Origin: Cadophora sp. MPI-SDFR-AT-0126
Lineage: Eukaryota > Ascomycota > Leotiomycetes > Helotiales > Ploettnerulaceae
Reading direction: 5' to 3'
DNA length: 64,000 nt
Assembly (NCBI GenBank): GCA_020747065.1
Contig: JAGMVK010000001.1
Location: 2,976,001 to 3,040,000 of the forward strand
Positions 32,268 to 43,923 of this stretch are shown here, in pieces (position 1 is the first letter of the stretch; every line of letters begins with the position of its first letter). The notes beneath the pieces were generated by a model. That model was not told where the DNA came from and did no database searches. It worked only from the letters and a program-made list of their open reading frames with translations. The position numbers and the translations under genes were made by a program.

Positions 32268-33171
32268 TCATGGCTTCCGTTTGAATGTATACAAGAATAA
32301 TCCCTCTCTGGAGAACCTTTCTCTATCTTGATCCTCGATCTCCTCTACAACAAACTTCTTGCGGGCGTTCTTCATGAACTGCATGTCTGCTCTGCGTCGC
32401 TTCTTGAAGCAAAAGTAGATGACAGCTTCCTTGCAAAGCCCAAGAAGGTCTTCAAGAGTAGCGAGAAGTAGGGGGAAGGCTGGCTCGAAGTAGACACACT
32501 AGATGCACGCAGTCAGTGCATATGTTCAACTTAGATGCGAATTTCAAGGTGCAAATGTAACAGCGGTACTTCGTATGTTCACAGCCTTTCACTTACATCT
32601 GCGGCTAATATGAGATTCGGACTCTCTCTGACGACCTCGTTTGGCAATGGATCACCCCTATGGGCTTGATCAGAATGTGTTCGCAACAGAATTCCGGACG
32701 ACCTACCAATTCAAGACGAGCTCATTGACACGTGATTCCAAACCGTTCAGCTCGATATTCTTGTGCATCAGCTCCATCATATTCTCTTGGTCTGTGATGT
32801 AGAGAGTATGATCGAGTCTACATCCGATAGCCACGCCAAGTCCAACGAGACCACCACCAGATCCAAGTTCAAGACTTTGTTATCAAGTCAGCACTTGTCA
32901 ACATTGCCACAAAATCACCCAAAACTAACATGCGTGCACCTTGGAGTGAATCTCTATGATAACGTAGCATATGTTGAGCAAGAACCATTCCGGCGGGCCA
33001 TAATTGACCTCCGCACCCTGATTTGAGGTCTTCATGGAGTCGTAGTGGGCGATCCAGGAGATTGGAGAAATTGACTGAGGTCGTGGAGGCGGCTTTGTAA
33101 GCAGGCACTGCTGTGAGCTCTTCTCCAAATGCCAGAGGAGAGAATTCTGGGGATTGCGAACGGGACGCCAT
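32268..33171 (-). CDS. EFM6: Protein-lysine N-methyltransferase, EFM6-like (class I SAM)
   Basis: Four exons, 33171-32930, 32874-32707, 32657-32597 and 32498-32268, give 233 residues. Family members (METTL21 type; yeast Efm6) methylate a lysine of translation elongation factor 1A. Seen: GGQLWPAGMVLAQHM, the SAM-binding loop LELGSGGGLVGLGVA created exactly at the first splice, an acidic strand-2 end YITDQENMMELMHKN, a WGDPLP block made by the second splice, and the post-motif-II ADCVYFEPAFP formed by the third splice. These joins are strong evidence for the intron calls. The substrate assignment rests on family resemblance only. Confidence 0.88.
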
Positions 33172-34049
33172 TTCGAGGTTGATATTGCAGAAAACCGGCA
33201 ATCGAGGTCGTGACAGAGTTGAGGTAACCGGCTAAACATCGGTCTACCGGATTTTAATATTCTGGTTTTGCCCCTCGTCTCGTTTTCCCTTTATTCGCCT
33301 CACCACCCTGTCATGATTGCATTCCTCATAACAGGCCGCAGACCGGCAAGGGAAGCCCCCTGTGTAGGTATTGCAATCAATAAAGCGGAAGCACGCCCTT
33401 ATTTGCTGTATTTGGCTTTTACCATCCGCCTACATGGCCCAAAGTGGCAGTATACAGCTTATTACCAAAACCCCCTCGCCAACCTCATTTCCAATCAAGG
33501 GCACTGGCGAGGCAATCAGAACTCACAAGATGTATGCAACCAAATGACAGACCGGTGGCTTGATTTCTTTCGTTGGGTAGCGCAGTGCCATTGCATGCTA
33601 TGCTAGTAGTGGCTACATATAACACTCTGAGACTATCGGTGGCTGGATTGAAGTATCTTCAGCCTCCAAAGACGATGTCAGCGTCTTCAGGCCATCCAGA
33701 ATTTATCTTTTTTGGACTTTCGATTCTATACATAGGTGTTTTCTGCATATTAAGGGTAGGTTGGGATTGGGAGTTCACCATCCCTTGCAGTGTGTGTCAT
33801 TCTTCCCTTTGGTCAGTTGAATTCCAAGCAAGGCGATACCGATAGGCGGATCTCCCTACACTGCGCCTCCAAAATTTATCTTCGATGACAACCAGCAACA
33901 TGTCGGGTCCTTCTCTTGTTGGCCCTTCCGTATGTCTGTATGTCCTTTGGTACACCCGGATTCTGTCTCGTCATCCGCCTTGAGATATACTGGTTGCTCT
34001 ACCGCTTTTCAAGCAGCAAGCTTCCAAAATCCGCTGGCAGATCAAAACG
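33172..34049. promoter_or_regulatory. Divergent intergenic region, EFM6 and Axl2-like genes
   Basis: About 0.88 kb between divergent start codons. Open frames inside lack motifs. It must hold both promoters. Confidence 0.4.
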
Positions 34050-37000
34050 ATGGCGCTGCGGGCTCTGATCTTGATTTTTGCCATCTTTTCGTGCGTTGCC
34101 AATGCTATTCCGACAATTACCTACCCATTGAACTCTCAGGTTCCTCCCGCAGCACGAGTTTCGAAGCCTTTCTCCTACGCCTTTTCCAGTTCAATGTTTT
34201 CATCCACCTTTCCTATGACCTATACTCTATCAAGCGGTCCCAGCTGGCTGTCATTAGATAGCGACTCTCGAATACTGTCTGGAACGCCTTCGACCGAGGA
34301 TGTGGGCGCGGACACAGTCACTGGTGTTCCAATTGGTCTGACCGCCAGTGATTCTACAGGCTCGATTACACTAAACGCAACACTGGTGATCTCCAGGAAT
34401 CCAGCGCCATCGGTGGAAATACCCGCAACGCAGTTGGTTTCTTCAGGTGCATTTTCAGCTCCATCAACGCTGCGCTACTATCCTTCAACGCCTTTCAATT
34501 TCAGCTTCCAGCCTGGAACATTCGCCAACAAGGACGGCAGAACGACATTCAGCTACTATGCGGTAACTTCTACCAACACGCCATTGCCCTCCTGGATTCA
34601 ATTCGACGGTAGTGCGCTCTCATTCACTGGGCAGAGTCCGGATTACCAGTCGCTCATACAACCGCCGCAGACATTTGGGATACAGCTCATAGCATCGGAC
34701 ATCGAAGGATTCGGGGGTGCCTCGTTATATTTTGATATTGAAGTTGGCGTTCATCTACTGGCATTCAAGAACACCGAAGTTGTAATCAATGGCACAGTGG
34801 GAGAGACTGTCAGATTGGATGGACTGTTGAAAGATCTGGAACTTGACGGCCAGGCCCCGAAACCGTCGGATATAGTTGCAACATCTGCTCAAATACCATC
34901 GTGGATGACCTTCGACAACACAACTCTCGGACTCACTGGCACTGTACCAGTTGATGCAACCTCTTTGAATGTCACAGTCCAAGCGACAGACATCTATGGC
35001 GACACAGCAGAGGCCCTGATTCGAATCGTCATCTCAGTTCCTCTGTTTAGCAAGCCTATCGGAGATTTAAATGCTACCACCGGCTCTATGTTTTCACATG
35101 ACCTAGGGGTATATCTTACCAATCGATCTGATACAGCATTAGTTGCGCAAATCCTTCCTCCGCAAGCATGGATTTCGTTCAATCCACGAACTTTTGTTCT
35201 GGCAGGGCAAGTTCCGACTACTACACAGTCATCAACGATAGTAATCACGTTGTCTGCAACTTCGAAGTCACAAATGACCACGAGTACCCAGGCATTCAGG
35301 CTCTTGATACTCGTGGATAACCAGACTCTAACTCCAACGTCGACTCATCAGTCAACCACACTTACCTCCCGAACATCTCAAGTACCAACCACTTCGAGAA
35401 CAGGAGAGACAGGCGCCATCGCAACGAGTTCGCATAAACCCCTTGGCACAAACATCATTCTAGCAATATCAATACCTCTTGGGATACTGGTCTTGGCTAT
35501 CGTACTGGCGCTCTGCTGTTACTGTCGACGAAGGTGTGCGGCGAAGAAGCAGAAAGAATTTGGGAAAGTCGAAAAGCGCTCGATATCATCCCCTTTGGAA
35601 GCAACACCAAGCATTACAGAAAGCTTTGAAACGATCGAACCAGTGCCTGCAATTCCACCCCCACGTCCTCTTCAGCTAGACATGTCCGGATTTGGTGTTC
35701 AGAATGGTGCGAGACCAGGGGCAGTTTTGGGACCGATCTCAGGGGCAGAGACTGCCGAGGAAGGGAGACATCCGAAAAGCATTGTCAACGATCCTATGAG
35801 GCGATCAAAGACCATTTCAACTACAACAGACTCACAACCATTTCAGCTGAGATACTCGCAGAATTCCGACTTTGGAAATAGGGTGCGGTCTAAATCCGAC
35901 AACGCCCTTTCTGATAGTAGCTGGAGATACACCCAGAACAGCGCTTACCCAACGACGAGGTCATCTGGAACGAGTTCATCTCAGACGCAAAACTTGACTC
36001 GAAACTATTCCAACTACTCTCGGAAAGGCCACACTCGCCGGTCAACTATGCTTTTCTCCACAAATCAACTTCATCGACAGAGCATTCCTGCTAACCAGAC
36101 TCGCGAGAGCACGATTCTAAATCTCAGAGATAGTAATTTTTCAATCACGCCACTTGACAGCTTCTCTGCGCTAGACAAAGGAGCCATTCTTACTGATACG
36201 AACGATGCCCTGCCATCCGTTCTGCCATCTACAGAAGTTCCCATTCCTCCAAAATCTGCGAAACGACAATCCAGGTTCATGCAAACCGTGGATCGACCCA
36301 GAGGCATCGGGCATGGCCGACAACAATCCATCTTGTCCTTCTCCGGTATTCCTGCGAAACGACGAAGCATTGGTCATGGACAAGATTGGTCAGATGGTCG
36401 AGATTTGGCCCGGGACTCGAGAATGTGGCTTAGTGCAGCTACCTCGGATGAGAATGAGAAGCGAAGAAGTAACGCCAGCACGTCCTCTCCATACGAGGAA
36501 CCCAGAATATCGTCAATGTCTCATAGAAAGACCATAAGACAAGTCACCAAAAGTCCATCGGTAGCACCCCAATCAGTTGTTCTCTCAGAAAGTAGCGGGA
36601 ACTCCCGTCTCTCTCGACCAGTCAGTAGAAGAATTGGCTCATCTCCATTCTTTGGAGGCTCATCAGTCAGGAATTCCGGAAAGATAAGCAAGAAGCCTCT
36701 CCGAACGTCCTACGCAGACTCTCCTACCGTCCCAGAAGAAGCCATCATGGACACTCTCGAGGCGACCATCGCGCAAGGCTTGCGCGAAATGAGTGATGAT
36801 CTCGACCATCGCGATTCTTTTGGCATCTCATATGGCATGGCAAGAGAAGAGACTAGACAGCTGAGATCCTACATTCAGAGTCATTTAGGGGGACGGATGA
36901 AGTCGAGAAGTAGTATACGCTCTTACGAATCTCGAGATAGTCGATTTGATTCAGCGCCATGCTCGATATTGCAAATGGGGAAGGGTCCTGAGAGGGAGCA

Positions 37001-37298
37001 TCCGGGGGATGAAGATTTCTACGACGAAGAATACATTAAAGACGGCCTTTCAGACGGGAGTTGGGAGACGCAGAGGAGTGCGAGGGAGGAGGAGGAGGAT
37101 ATGTTGATGGAAGGTGATGTAGAGCCAAATTTCGGACATGGGTATGGGAATTCAAGGTCGACTCCAGCTACTCCAGAGATAGGCAGAGCAGCAAGGATAG
37201 TGAGTGGAGCGGGGAGGAGGCCAATGAGTGTCGATGCGAGTGGAACGAAGAGAATTACCACGCAGAGGGGCGAGATGGATTACACGGCTTATGTTTGA
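34050..37298 (+). CDS. Axl2-like plasma-membrane polarity protein (cadherin-like repeats)
   Basis: A single exon of 1082 residues. In yeast Axl2 marks axial bud sites and helps place septins; homologues in moulds act in septation and conidiation. Seen: a signal peptide (MALRALILIFAIFSCVANA), followed by about four cadherin/CADG-type repeats with characteristic phrases PSWLSLDSDSRILSGTP, PSWIQFDGSALSFTGQSPDY, PSWMTFDNTTLGLTGTVP and AWISFNPRTFVLAGQVP. Many N-glycosylation sequons and a Ser/Thr-rich stalk follow. One TM helix lies at about 469-491 (ILAISIPLGILVLAIVLAL) with Cys/Arg stop-transfer CCYCRRRC. The long cytoplasmic tail is Ser-rich with phospho-type RRS/RxxS motifs and an acidic end. 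The start is supported by the signal peptide. Confidence 0.88.
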   Translation: MALRALILIFAIFSCVANAIPTITYPLNSQVPPAARVSKPFSYAFSSSMFSSTFPMTYTLSSGPSWLSLDSDSRILSGTPSTEDVGADTVTGVPIGLTASDSTGSITLNATLVISRNPAPSVEIPATQLVSSGAFSAPSTLRYYPSTPFNFSFQPGTFANKDGRTTFSYYAVTSTNTPLPSWIQFDGSALSFTGQSPDYQSLIQPPQTFGIQLIASDIEGFGGASLYFDIEVGVHLLAFKNTEVVINGTVGETVRLDGLLKDLELDGQAPKPSDIVATSAQIPSWMTFDNTTLGLTGTVPVDATSLNVTVQATDIYGDTAEALIRIVISVPLFSKPIGDLNATTGSMFSHDLGVYLTNRSDTALVAQILPPQAWISFNPRTFVLAGQVPTTTQSSTIVITLSATSKSQMTTSTQAFRLLILVDNQTLTPTSTHQSTTLTSRTSQVPTTSRTGETGAIATSSHKPLGTNIILAISIPLGILVLAIVLALCCYCRRRCAAKKQKEFGKVEKRSISSPLEATPSITESFETIEPVPAIPPPRPLQLDMSGFGVQNGARPGAVLGPISGAETAEEGRHPKSIVNDPMRRSKTISTTTDSQPFQLRYSQNSDFGNRVRSKSDNALSDSSWRYTQNSAYPTTRSSGTSSSQTQNLTRNYSNYSRKGHTRRSTMLFSTNQLHRQSIPANQTRESTILNLRDSNFSITPLDSFSALDKGAILTDTNDALPSVLPSTEVPIPPKSAKRQSRFMQTVDRPRGIGHGRQQSILSFSGIPAKRRSIGHGQDWSDGRDLARDSRMWLSAATSDENEKRRSNASTSSPYEEPRISSMSHRKTIRQVTKSPSVAPQSVVLSESSGNSRLSRPVSRRIGSSPFFGGSSVRNSGKISKKPLRTSYADSPTVPEEAIMDTLEATIAQGLREMSDDLDHRDSFGISYGMAREETRQLRSYIQSHLGGRMKSRSSIRSYESRDSRFDSAPCSILQMGKGPEREHPGDEDFYDEEYIKDGLSDGSWETQRSAREEEEDMLMEGDVEPNFGHGYGNSRSTPATPEIGRAARIVSGAGRRPMSVDASGTKRITTQRGEMDYTAYV

Positions 37299-38507
37299 GC
37301 TTGGGCTTATTCATTTGATATAAGGGAACGGGGAGCTGTCTCTTTGGATACAGGACGCTGCCTCTTACATAATGTAAAGACGAAGGATGAAGTTTACGAA
37401 GATACCAGAAGATATGAATGATTCATTACGCCATTTACATTCACGTCTTTGGTGCAGTTCGCTAATGAGTTCTGCTGAAGAGGCTGGACATGTGCCGAAC
37501 TTGAAGTCAAATAACGAGAGGAGAAAGTGCACAAGTCTTAGCAAGAATGAATAAATACGTCACTATTGCAAGAGATGTTTGGCTCGATTTGATAGTCTGT
37601 TTGTGGAAGCATTAATCGGCGCCATTCAAGCAAACCAATCGAGTTTGGGCAACATCGGCTTACAGAAACGTAAGGTGCACTAGCGGCTCGAATGTATGGC
37701 GTTTTTCTTATTTTTGTTTACAGTTTTGATACTGCCTTTTAAGAACTAGGCGTTCTTCAGCAAAATATCTCCCGTTGAAGTCATCATAACCGTGTCCTTT
37801 AAGATAAAAGGCCGATTGTAAACAATACTCGATAGTTGCAACGGAAGTAGATTCCAAGCTTTTCTTAAGCTTAAGTAAGTGTACTTTGTGATATTTTATG
37901 CAACCGATATGCAATGTATAAATTCTCCCTCAGAGGTCAGCGAGAGAACTACAGTACAGATTTGACGCTAGAAGATCGTCTTTCCATGGTCATCCTGAAG
38001 CATTTCGGGTACTTTCCTGAACGATGTTTCTTCACCCATAGACATTTAATTCTACTAACTGGTAAGTTTGAAAATCTTCATACACCTGAATCTACGGACG
38101 ATGCAGGCGAGGTTCTGCGTCTACTTACAAATAGTATCATCGCTTCTCAGAAACTAGCATACCTACAGAATAGTCGTTGCGCATGGTTAACACCGAAATA
38201 TCCATGGCCATCCCTGAGAAACTCCTAGGTATGGTAAATAAGTACTTGCAAGGATTGCCTTGACCTCTGATGATGCATAAATCTGGGCAGCGCCGCCACA
38301 GCTGCCCTGCTCCACGACCTGCCCTGCCTCGCTACGCCGCCCGCCACAGGGCAGAGAAGCTCAACCGAGAAGCGAATCATGGACTTCACTCGGATTTGCG
38401 AAGAGAAATCGGAATGTGTAAACATACATACAGACTTCGTGTTTCGCCCAACCTCGTACAAGACAAGTACAAGAATCTCTGTAAAATGGCAGTTTCGGGC
38501 CAAGCCG

Positions 38508-38525
38508 GCCCAGCCCAGCCCAGCC
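38508..38525. repeat. (AGCCC)n short pentanucleotide array
   Basis: Three to four AGCCC units, seen directly. Confidence 0.75.
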
Positions 38526-38703
38526 TCTCCCCAGCACGGAAGCAGGCAGAACTTCAGGGTCCACTAATGCACAGCTCCCCTCTGCTCCTCCCCTCCATCA
38601 CCCCAGGGAACGAAGCCTACGTCTGTATGGCACGGGCACTGTTTCCCCCCAAAAACCTCAGCGCTGGCAGCTTCCACACTGTGAAACGCCACCCCTCCGT
38701 GTC

Positions 38704-38750
38704 CTCCCCTCCCCTCCCCTCCCCTCCCCTCCCCTCCCCTCCCTCCCTCT
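38704..38750. repeat. (CCCTC)n pentanucleotide array
   Basis: About eight CCCTC units followed by CCTC units, seen directly. The minus strand is G-rich in regular blocks and could fold as a quadruplex. Confidence 0.85.
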
Positions 38751-38955
38751 ATGCTGGCTGGTGATCCCGTGAAAACCTTGCCTTGCCTGCCTTGCCTCTA
38801 CCGCAAGCCTCATTCATGTGCCTGCCTGCCAGCTCTGGCAGCTTCCACCTGAGGTGTAATCATGCAATATCGTCTTGTACATTTTATTAACGTTCACCAA
38901 GAACATCAATCGATCACAGCCAGATCCTGGTCCTTGATCTTTTCTGTTCCTGTTT

Positions 38956-38978
38956 TGTTGTTGTTGTTGTTGTTGTTA
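38956..38978. repeat. (TTG)n microsatellite
   Basis: Seven TTG units in the 5' flank of the PP2C gene, seen directly. Confidence 0.85.
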
Positions 38979-39365
38979 GTTGACTCCCTCTTCAAGACAA
39001 TCAAACGGATGCATTCACCTCGTCGGTGTTATAAAATGGTCGGCCGCTAGCTAGCACCCTCGCTTGATTCAGCGACTCTCGTCCGTCCTCAGCACCTCCT
39101 CCATCATCATTTTCGGTCCTGCATCTTCCTCTTCAATGACACGCGACAATCCAGCAACCTGACAAAACCTTTCGGCGACCAAGTACAAATACCTCCTTCC
39201 CTGATGCAGAGCAGCAGATAGTCTGCACTCCACCTGTCAAGCTCCTCTTCCGCGACACGACCCCGCACATTACATCTTTTCCCTCCCTTCGTCTTACGCA
39301 AGTCAAAAAGCTCGATCTGAAATTGCTCTTGGCCAACGCGCGCAAGAAGTTCGATCTTTGTTAAG

Positions 39366-41165
39366 ATGGGTCAGACTCTGTCGGAGCCGGTAGTCGACAA
39401 GGTACATAGTCCTTCTCCCATATTCTGCGGCCTCCTCGGCCAGCCTCAAGCTGTGCTAGTGTCTTCCTGGAGCACACCTCGCAGTCCGCCAGAAAAGCGC
39501 GCCGTCCAAAGACCAAGCTGCAGGTTTGAAAGAAACTTCGGTGGTGTTGATCTGCGTGGAGCTGTTCGAGGGCGCTTGTCTCCATTACTTGGCGTCTGTA
39601 TGGTATTTGTGCAAGTTTGCTGACATACCATCTTTGCCAGACTTCCGAAAACGGTGGCGATGATCGTTTGATTTTTGGGGTATCGTCCATGCAAGGATGG
39701 AGAATCAGCATGGAAGATGCGCATGCTGCTGTCCTGGACCTACAATCTGTCGCTGAAGATGGAAAGGACTCAACGCCCGCGGGGATCGACTCCAGGCTCT
39801 CATTCTTTGGAGTATATGACGGACATGGAGGAGACAAAGTGGCTCTATTCGCTGGCGAGAATATCCACCCAATAATTGCAAAACAAGAAGCCTTCAAGAA
39901 GGGTGATTTGGAGCAGGCGCTGAAGGATGGCTTCTTGGCCACAGACAGAGCTATCCTCAACGGTTAGCTTGCATACATACACAAGGGGGATATGGGAAAC
40001 TGACTCGTGCTTTGTAGACCCACGCTACGAGGAAGAGGTTTCTGGATGCACAGCTTCTGTAGCGATTGTCTCGGCAACTAAAATCTTTGTGGTATGTGGT
40101 AATTATGCTCGTCAATGTGTATGTGCAACTGACAGGCATAGGGAAATGCGGGTGATTCCAGAAGTGTTCTTGGTGTAAAGGGCAGAGCTAAGCCATTGTC
40201 TTTTGACCACAAGCCCCAAAACGAGGGTAAGATATCGCTACATAGCTTTATGAGCACAATACTGATTTGACGTAGGCGAGAAGGCAAGAATCACTGCTGC
40301 TGGAGGGTTCGTTGATTTTGGACGTGTCAATGGCAACCTCGCTTTGTCAAGAGCTATTGGGGATTTTGAATTCAAAAAGAGTGCCGAGCTGGCCCCTGAG
40401 CAGCAAATTGTCACGGCCTACCCAGATGTAACTGTGCACGACATTTCGGACGACGATGAATTTTTGGTAGTTGCATGTGATGGTGAGTCTCCTCTAGCTA
40501 GCCATTCCACTGGGGGTTTCTAACAGATTTTTACAGGTATCTGGGATTGCCAGTCCTCCCAAGCCGTAGTTGAGTTTGTCAGACGTGGAATTGCCGCCAA
40601 ACAGGAGCTTTCCAAAATCTGCGAGAACATGATGGACAACTGTCTCGCCTCGAATTCCGAGACCGGTGGCGTTGGCTGCGACAACATGACCATCATAATC
40701 ATTGGACTTCTACGTGGAAAGTCCAAGGACGAGTGGTATGAGGAGATCGCCAAAAGAGTTGCCAATGGTGATGGACCTTGTGCACCTCCCGAATATGGCA
40801 AGTGTAACGATTTTCCATCAATCCACACTGCGCTAACTGACTGAACAGCTGAGTTCCGGGGCCCTGGCGTACATCACAACTTCGACGACAGCGACAGCGG
40901 TTACGATGTTGACATGGATTCAAAGTCAAAGTCGTTCGGTGGCAACCAACGAGGTCGGATAATTCTTCTTGGAGATGGCACGGAGGTCCTAACTGACTCA
41001 GATGACACCGAGATGTTCGATCGCAGCGACGAAGACCGCGATTTGGCCAGCCAAGTCTCGAAGGGGCAGGCAACAGAGAGCACTAGTGATTCTGATCCAA
41101 AGTACAAGGCTGTCCTCGACGAGGACTCGAAGAAGGAGGAGAAGACCGAGTCCACACAGAAGTAA
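39366..41165 (+). CDS. Protein phosphatase 2C, Ptc2/Ptc3-like
   Basis: Seven exons: 39366-39401, 39641-39962, 40018-40091, 40142-40226, 40276-40482, 40537-40797 and 40849-41165, giving 433 residues. PP2C enzymes are Mg/Mn-dependent Ser/Thr phosphatases; Ptc2/3 down-regulate the HOG MAPK and DNA-checkpoint kinases. Seen: a myristoylation-type MGQTLSEP start, [11 protein letters not shown], metal ligands in [51 protein letters not shown] and GCDNMTIII. The last intron (40798-40848) starts GCAAGT instead of GT, and its removal gives [19 protein letters not shown]. The first intron is 239 nt. The C-terminal 110 residues are acidic. Confidence 0.93.
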
Positions 41166-42136
41166 CCGATATTGCTTTTGGTCTCTCGCCACTCTGAATC
41201 TTCGACCTGAAGAGCTTGCCCGGAGAGTAGTGCAGGTTTAGATTCTGGGAAAGTGGTGTTTCTGGACATTTGTCTGATCTGCACCATAACCTGGATTGTT
41301 GCTGCGATGTTTTCATGATAACATGGCGAGGCATGGTTAAAGCTTCACACAAGACCTCTTTTCTCAGCTTTTATGAATGGGCTGAATGATGGCACAAGGA
41401 CCTGGAAGGAAGATCACCAGAGCACAAAGCGCATTGCAACTACTCGGAATTTTCACGGCGGCGCTTCTCTTTCCACTTTGGTTCTCTGAAATTACGATCT
41501 CCATCACGCAGCGAGTGTTTATGCTTTTTTGAGGTTCTCTTTTTCTTTTGCATCAGATCTCAGAAATGGAAGGAAAGGTCTCTAGAATAAAGCAAACAGC
41601 TGCTGCATTTGTACTGAAGAGCGCCAATTGATACCTACAACTAGTTCTGATACCCGAACACTCTTCTTAGTGTTGCCTGGAAGTGAAGTAGTGAATTCGA
41701 TCTTGTCACCTTGTTAAGATTCCCTGATATCGATAATAATTCCTCAAAAGCAAGTAAGTCATCGGCAAGTGTAATTGCTCCCCTGCTTACTGGACACCAA
41801 ATCTGGGCTCGTCTATGCTCTCGAGGCTCTTGATAATCAGATAGCCCATCCAGTAAGCCTGAATTCATGGAAGACTTTAGCTAACAGTTATAATATTTTG
41901 GACTGCGAAAGCAGTGCCAAAACATTCTTCAGTACACAGATGTCTGCTACATCCTAAACTTCAGGTTGATTACGTGATCATACATAAAATGGCAACCAAT
42001 CAGAGTGGGGTTGTTGATCATCGAGCGCAAATCATCGACGACATTAAGCTCCCAGGTGTTTAAACCCCACGAACAATCTCCCCTCAGCCTTGCCACCCTT
42101 TCTTTTCTCTCTTGTCACCATCAATTGACTGACAAG
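41166..42136. other. Intergenic spacer, same-strand genes
   Basis: About 0.97 kb between the PP2C and NDUFS7 genes. It has no supported frame. The last 100 bp before the ATG at 42137 are C/T-rich, as in a promoter. Confidence 0.5.
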
Positions 42137-43025
42137 ATGCTGTCCTCTACAAGATCAGCAGCCACGCTGGTGCTGCGAGGTAATGTTTCCACCATCTAGA
42201 GCTTCCTCCAAGCTCGCCACAGAAGCCAAAAGCTAATCGATTCCTCTCCAGCCAAGCCAGCAGTCTCCTTGATCCCCTACCGATCAATCGCAGCCATCTC
42301 ATCCTCTTCCTCGAAGCCTGCCAGTCCTGGATTGACACCACACAATGTCTCTGGAAATCCAGGCACGCCACCCCCAGGGATGAGCGTTACTGGCAAGCCT
42401 AGGAGAGAGGTGCCATTGCCTAGCCAGGAGGGCAAGAAGGGCGCTATGCAGTACGCATTGTATGTATAGTTGCTAGAGAATGAGACGGAGAGAACAATTT
42501 GAGGACGAGCTGACACCCTACTAGAACAACCCTCGATCAAATAGCCAACTGGGCGCGCCAAAGCTCTCTCTGGCCTATGACCTTCGGTCTCGCGTGCTGC
42601 GCCGTCGAAATGATGCATCTCTCCACCCCCCGTTACGATCAAGATCGCCTCGGTATAATTTTCAGAGCATCCCCTCGTCAGTCCGACGTCATGATTGTTG
42701 CTGGCACACTCACGAACAAGATGGCTCCGGCTTTGAGACAGGTCTACGATCAGATGCCTGAGCCGAGATGGGTCATTTCGATGGGTAGCTGTGCTAATGG
42801 TGGAGGGTACTATCATTACAGTTACAGTGTAACGAGAGGCTGTGATCGCATCGTGCCGGTCGATATTTATGTGCCTGGATGCCCGCCTACCTCGGAGGCT
42901 TTGATGTATGGGATTTTCCAGCTCCAGAAGAAGATGAGACATACGAAGATGTAAGATCTTTCCATGCCCTCCGCATTTTAAACTCACTGACTTTGAACAG
43001 CACCAGAATGTGGTACAGAAAGTAG
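42137..43025 (+). CDS. NDUFS7: NADH:ubiquinone oxidoreductase PSST subunit (NDUFS7, 20 kDa)
   Basis: Four exons: 42137-42179, 42252-42459, 42525-42950 and a 25-nt last exon 43001-43025, giving 233 residues. This mitochondrial complex I subunit carries iron-sulphur cluster N2, the electron donor to ubiquinone. Seen: an Arg/Ser/Ala-rich presequence ([14 protein letters not shown]), the cluster ligands in [12 protein letters not shown], the [15 protein letters not shown] loop and [14 protein letters not shown], all in the expected order. The last exon supplies TRMWYRK, the usual C-terminus, after the exon-3 end KKMRHTK; without splicing the frame stops at once after the donor. Confidence 0.95.
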
Positions 43026-43923
43026 ACGATCTTGGGAGGAAGAAGGGGTGGATGGAGCATGTTCCTTTACTGTACAAAGTTTCAGATGCAAATAATCTGG
43101 ATGCACCGGAGTTCATTTGTTTTACACAAAACGAAGAAACAACATCCTCGTACCTCTCGTTCTGAAAGATAACTTGTGATTTCACACCTTGGACCCAAAG
43201 TGAAATAAGTAGCTGCAAGATACTAGTGGGTTTGCCAACCATCACGAACAGTTGAGAAAGTCCACTAGAGGGTATTGCTACTTCGGCTATGATACGAGAT
43301 TTGGACTCGAGTACTTCAGAAAGCAGTGTTTGATAAGAAGTACAGAGTAGCTAAATTTTGACGTTGTAGAGGTAGGTCGGCAAGAGATTTCAAGCGCCAG
43401 GATTATCGACTTCCTTCCATCAATATCTCCTCTCTTGTGTTAAGCTTAACCCGACAGAATATAGGCCGATAGTTCTGTGCCGTTCTCGTAAAGAAACACG
43501 ATACCAAGGATCATAATGAGAGGCACATGTAACGGAGTGAGACATCTTCGTGAGAGAAACATGTCAAAGACTATCCTAGAAAGAGCCTTCCACACATGCT
43601 TCCCAAGCACGCGGTTTTGCCGAGACAACACACCAACAGTTGCAGTAAAATGGTTCTTTTGATAACCACCAACACTAGACTAAGCGCTATTAAAGACCCC
43701 TATTCGGCCAGAAAGCAAAAGAATATCGCCCTTTCCCACCAGCATACCGTCCAAAAAAGTTCACAGAGCGCCCCCTTCCAACGCTAAAAACTCAAGACTT
43801 AATCAACACCACTAACAGAGCCAGAGATCTGTTCGACCTTTCCCCCCCTCCTTGCCTCCATTTCCCGATCCTACCTCCCACTAAAATCCCCCCCCCCCCC
43901 CCCCCCCCCCCCCGGATACACAT
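43026..43923. other. Convergent intergenic spacer with a C homopolymer
   Basis: About 0.9 kb between the convergent NDUFS7 and GPI-protein genes. Short frames only. A run of 26 C residues (43888-43913) lies next to the stop codon of the GPI protein. Confidence 0.55.
43888..43913. repeat. C26 homopolymer run
   Basis: Twenty-six consecutive C, counted directly, just 3' of the GPI-protein stop. Length is likely uncertain in any assembly. Confidence 0.9.

Larger units (their letters stand above)
37299..39365. other. Long intergenic region upstream of the PP2C gene
   Basis: About 2.1 kb. The first half is AT-rich with short frames (for example 37914-38228, +) that lack domains. The second half is C-rich with (CCCTC)n and (AGCCC)n arrays and a (TTG)n array at 38956-38978. 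The last 300 bp are pyrimidine-rich, as in a fungal promoter and 5' UTR. No gene is supported. Confidence 0.5.

Noticed and set aside
33268..33606. 112-codon + strand frame upstream of the Axl2-like gene
   Set aside because: No motif and no support from splice signals.
42277..43245. 322-codon minus-strand frame across the NDUFS7 gene
   Set aside because: The + strand carries all cluster N2 cysteine motifs with proper splice sites.
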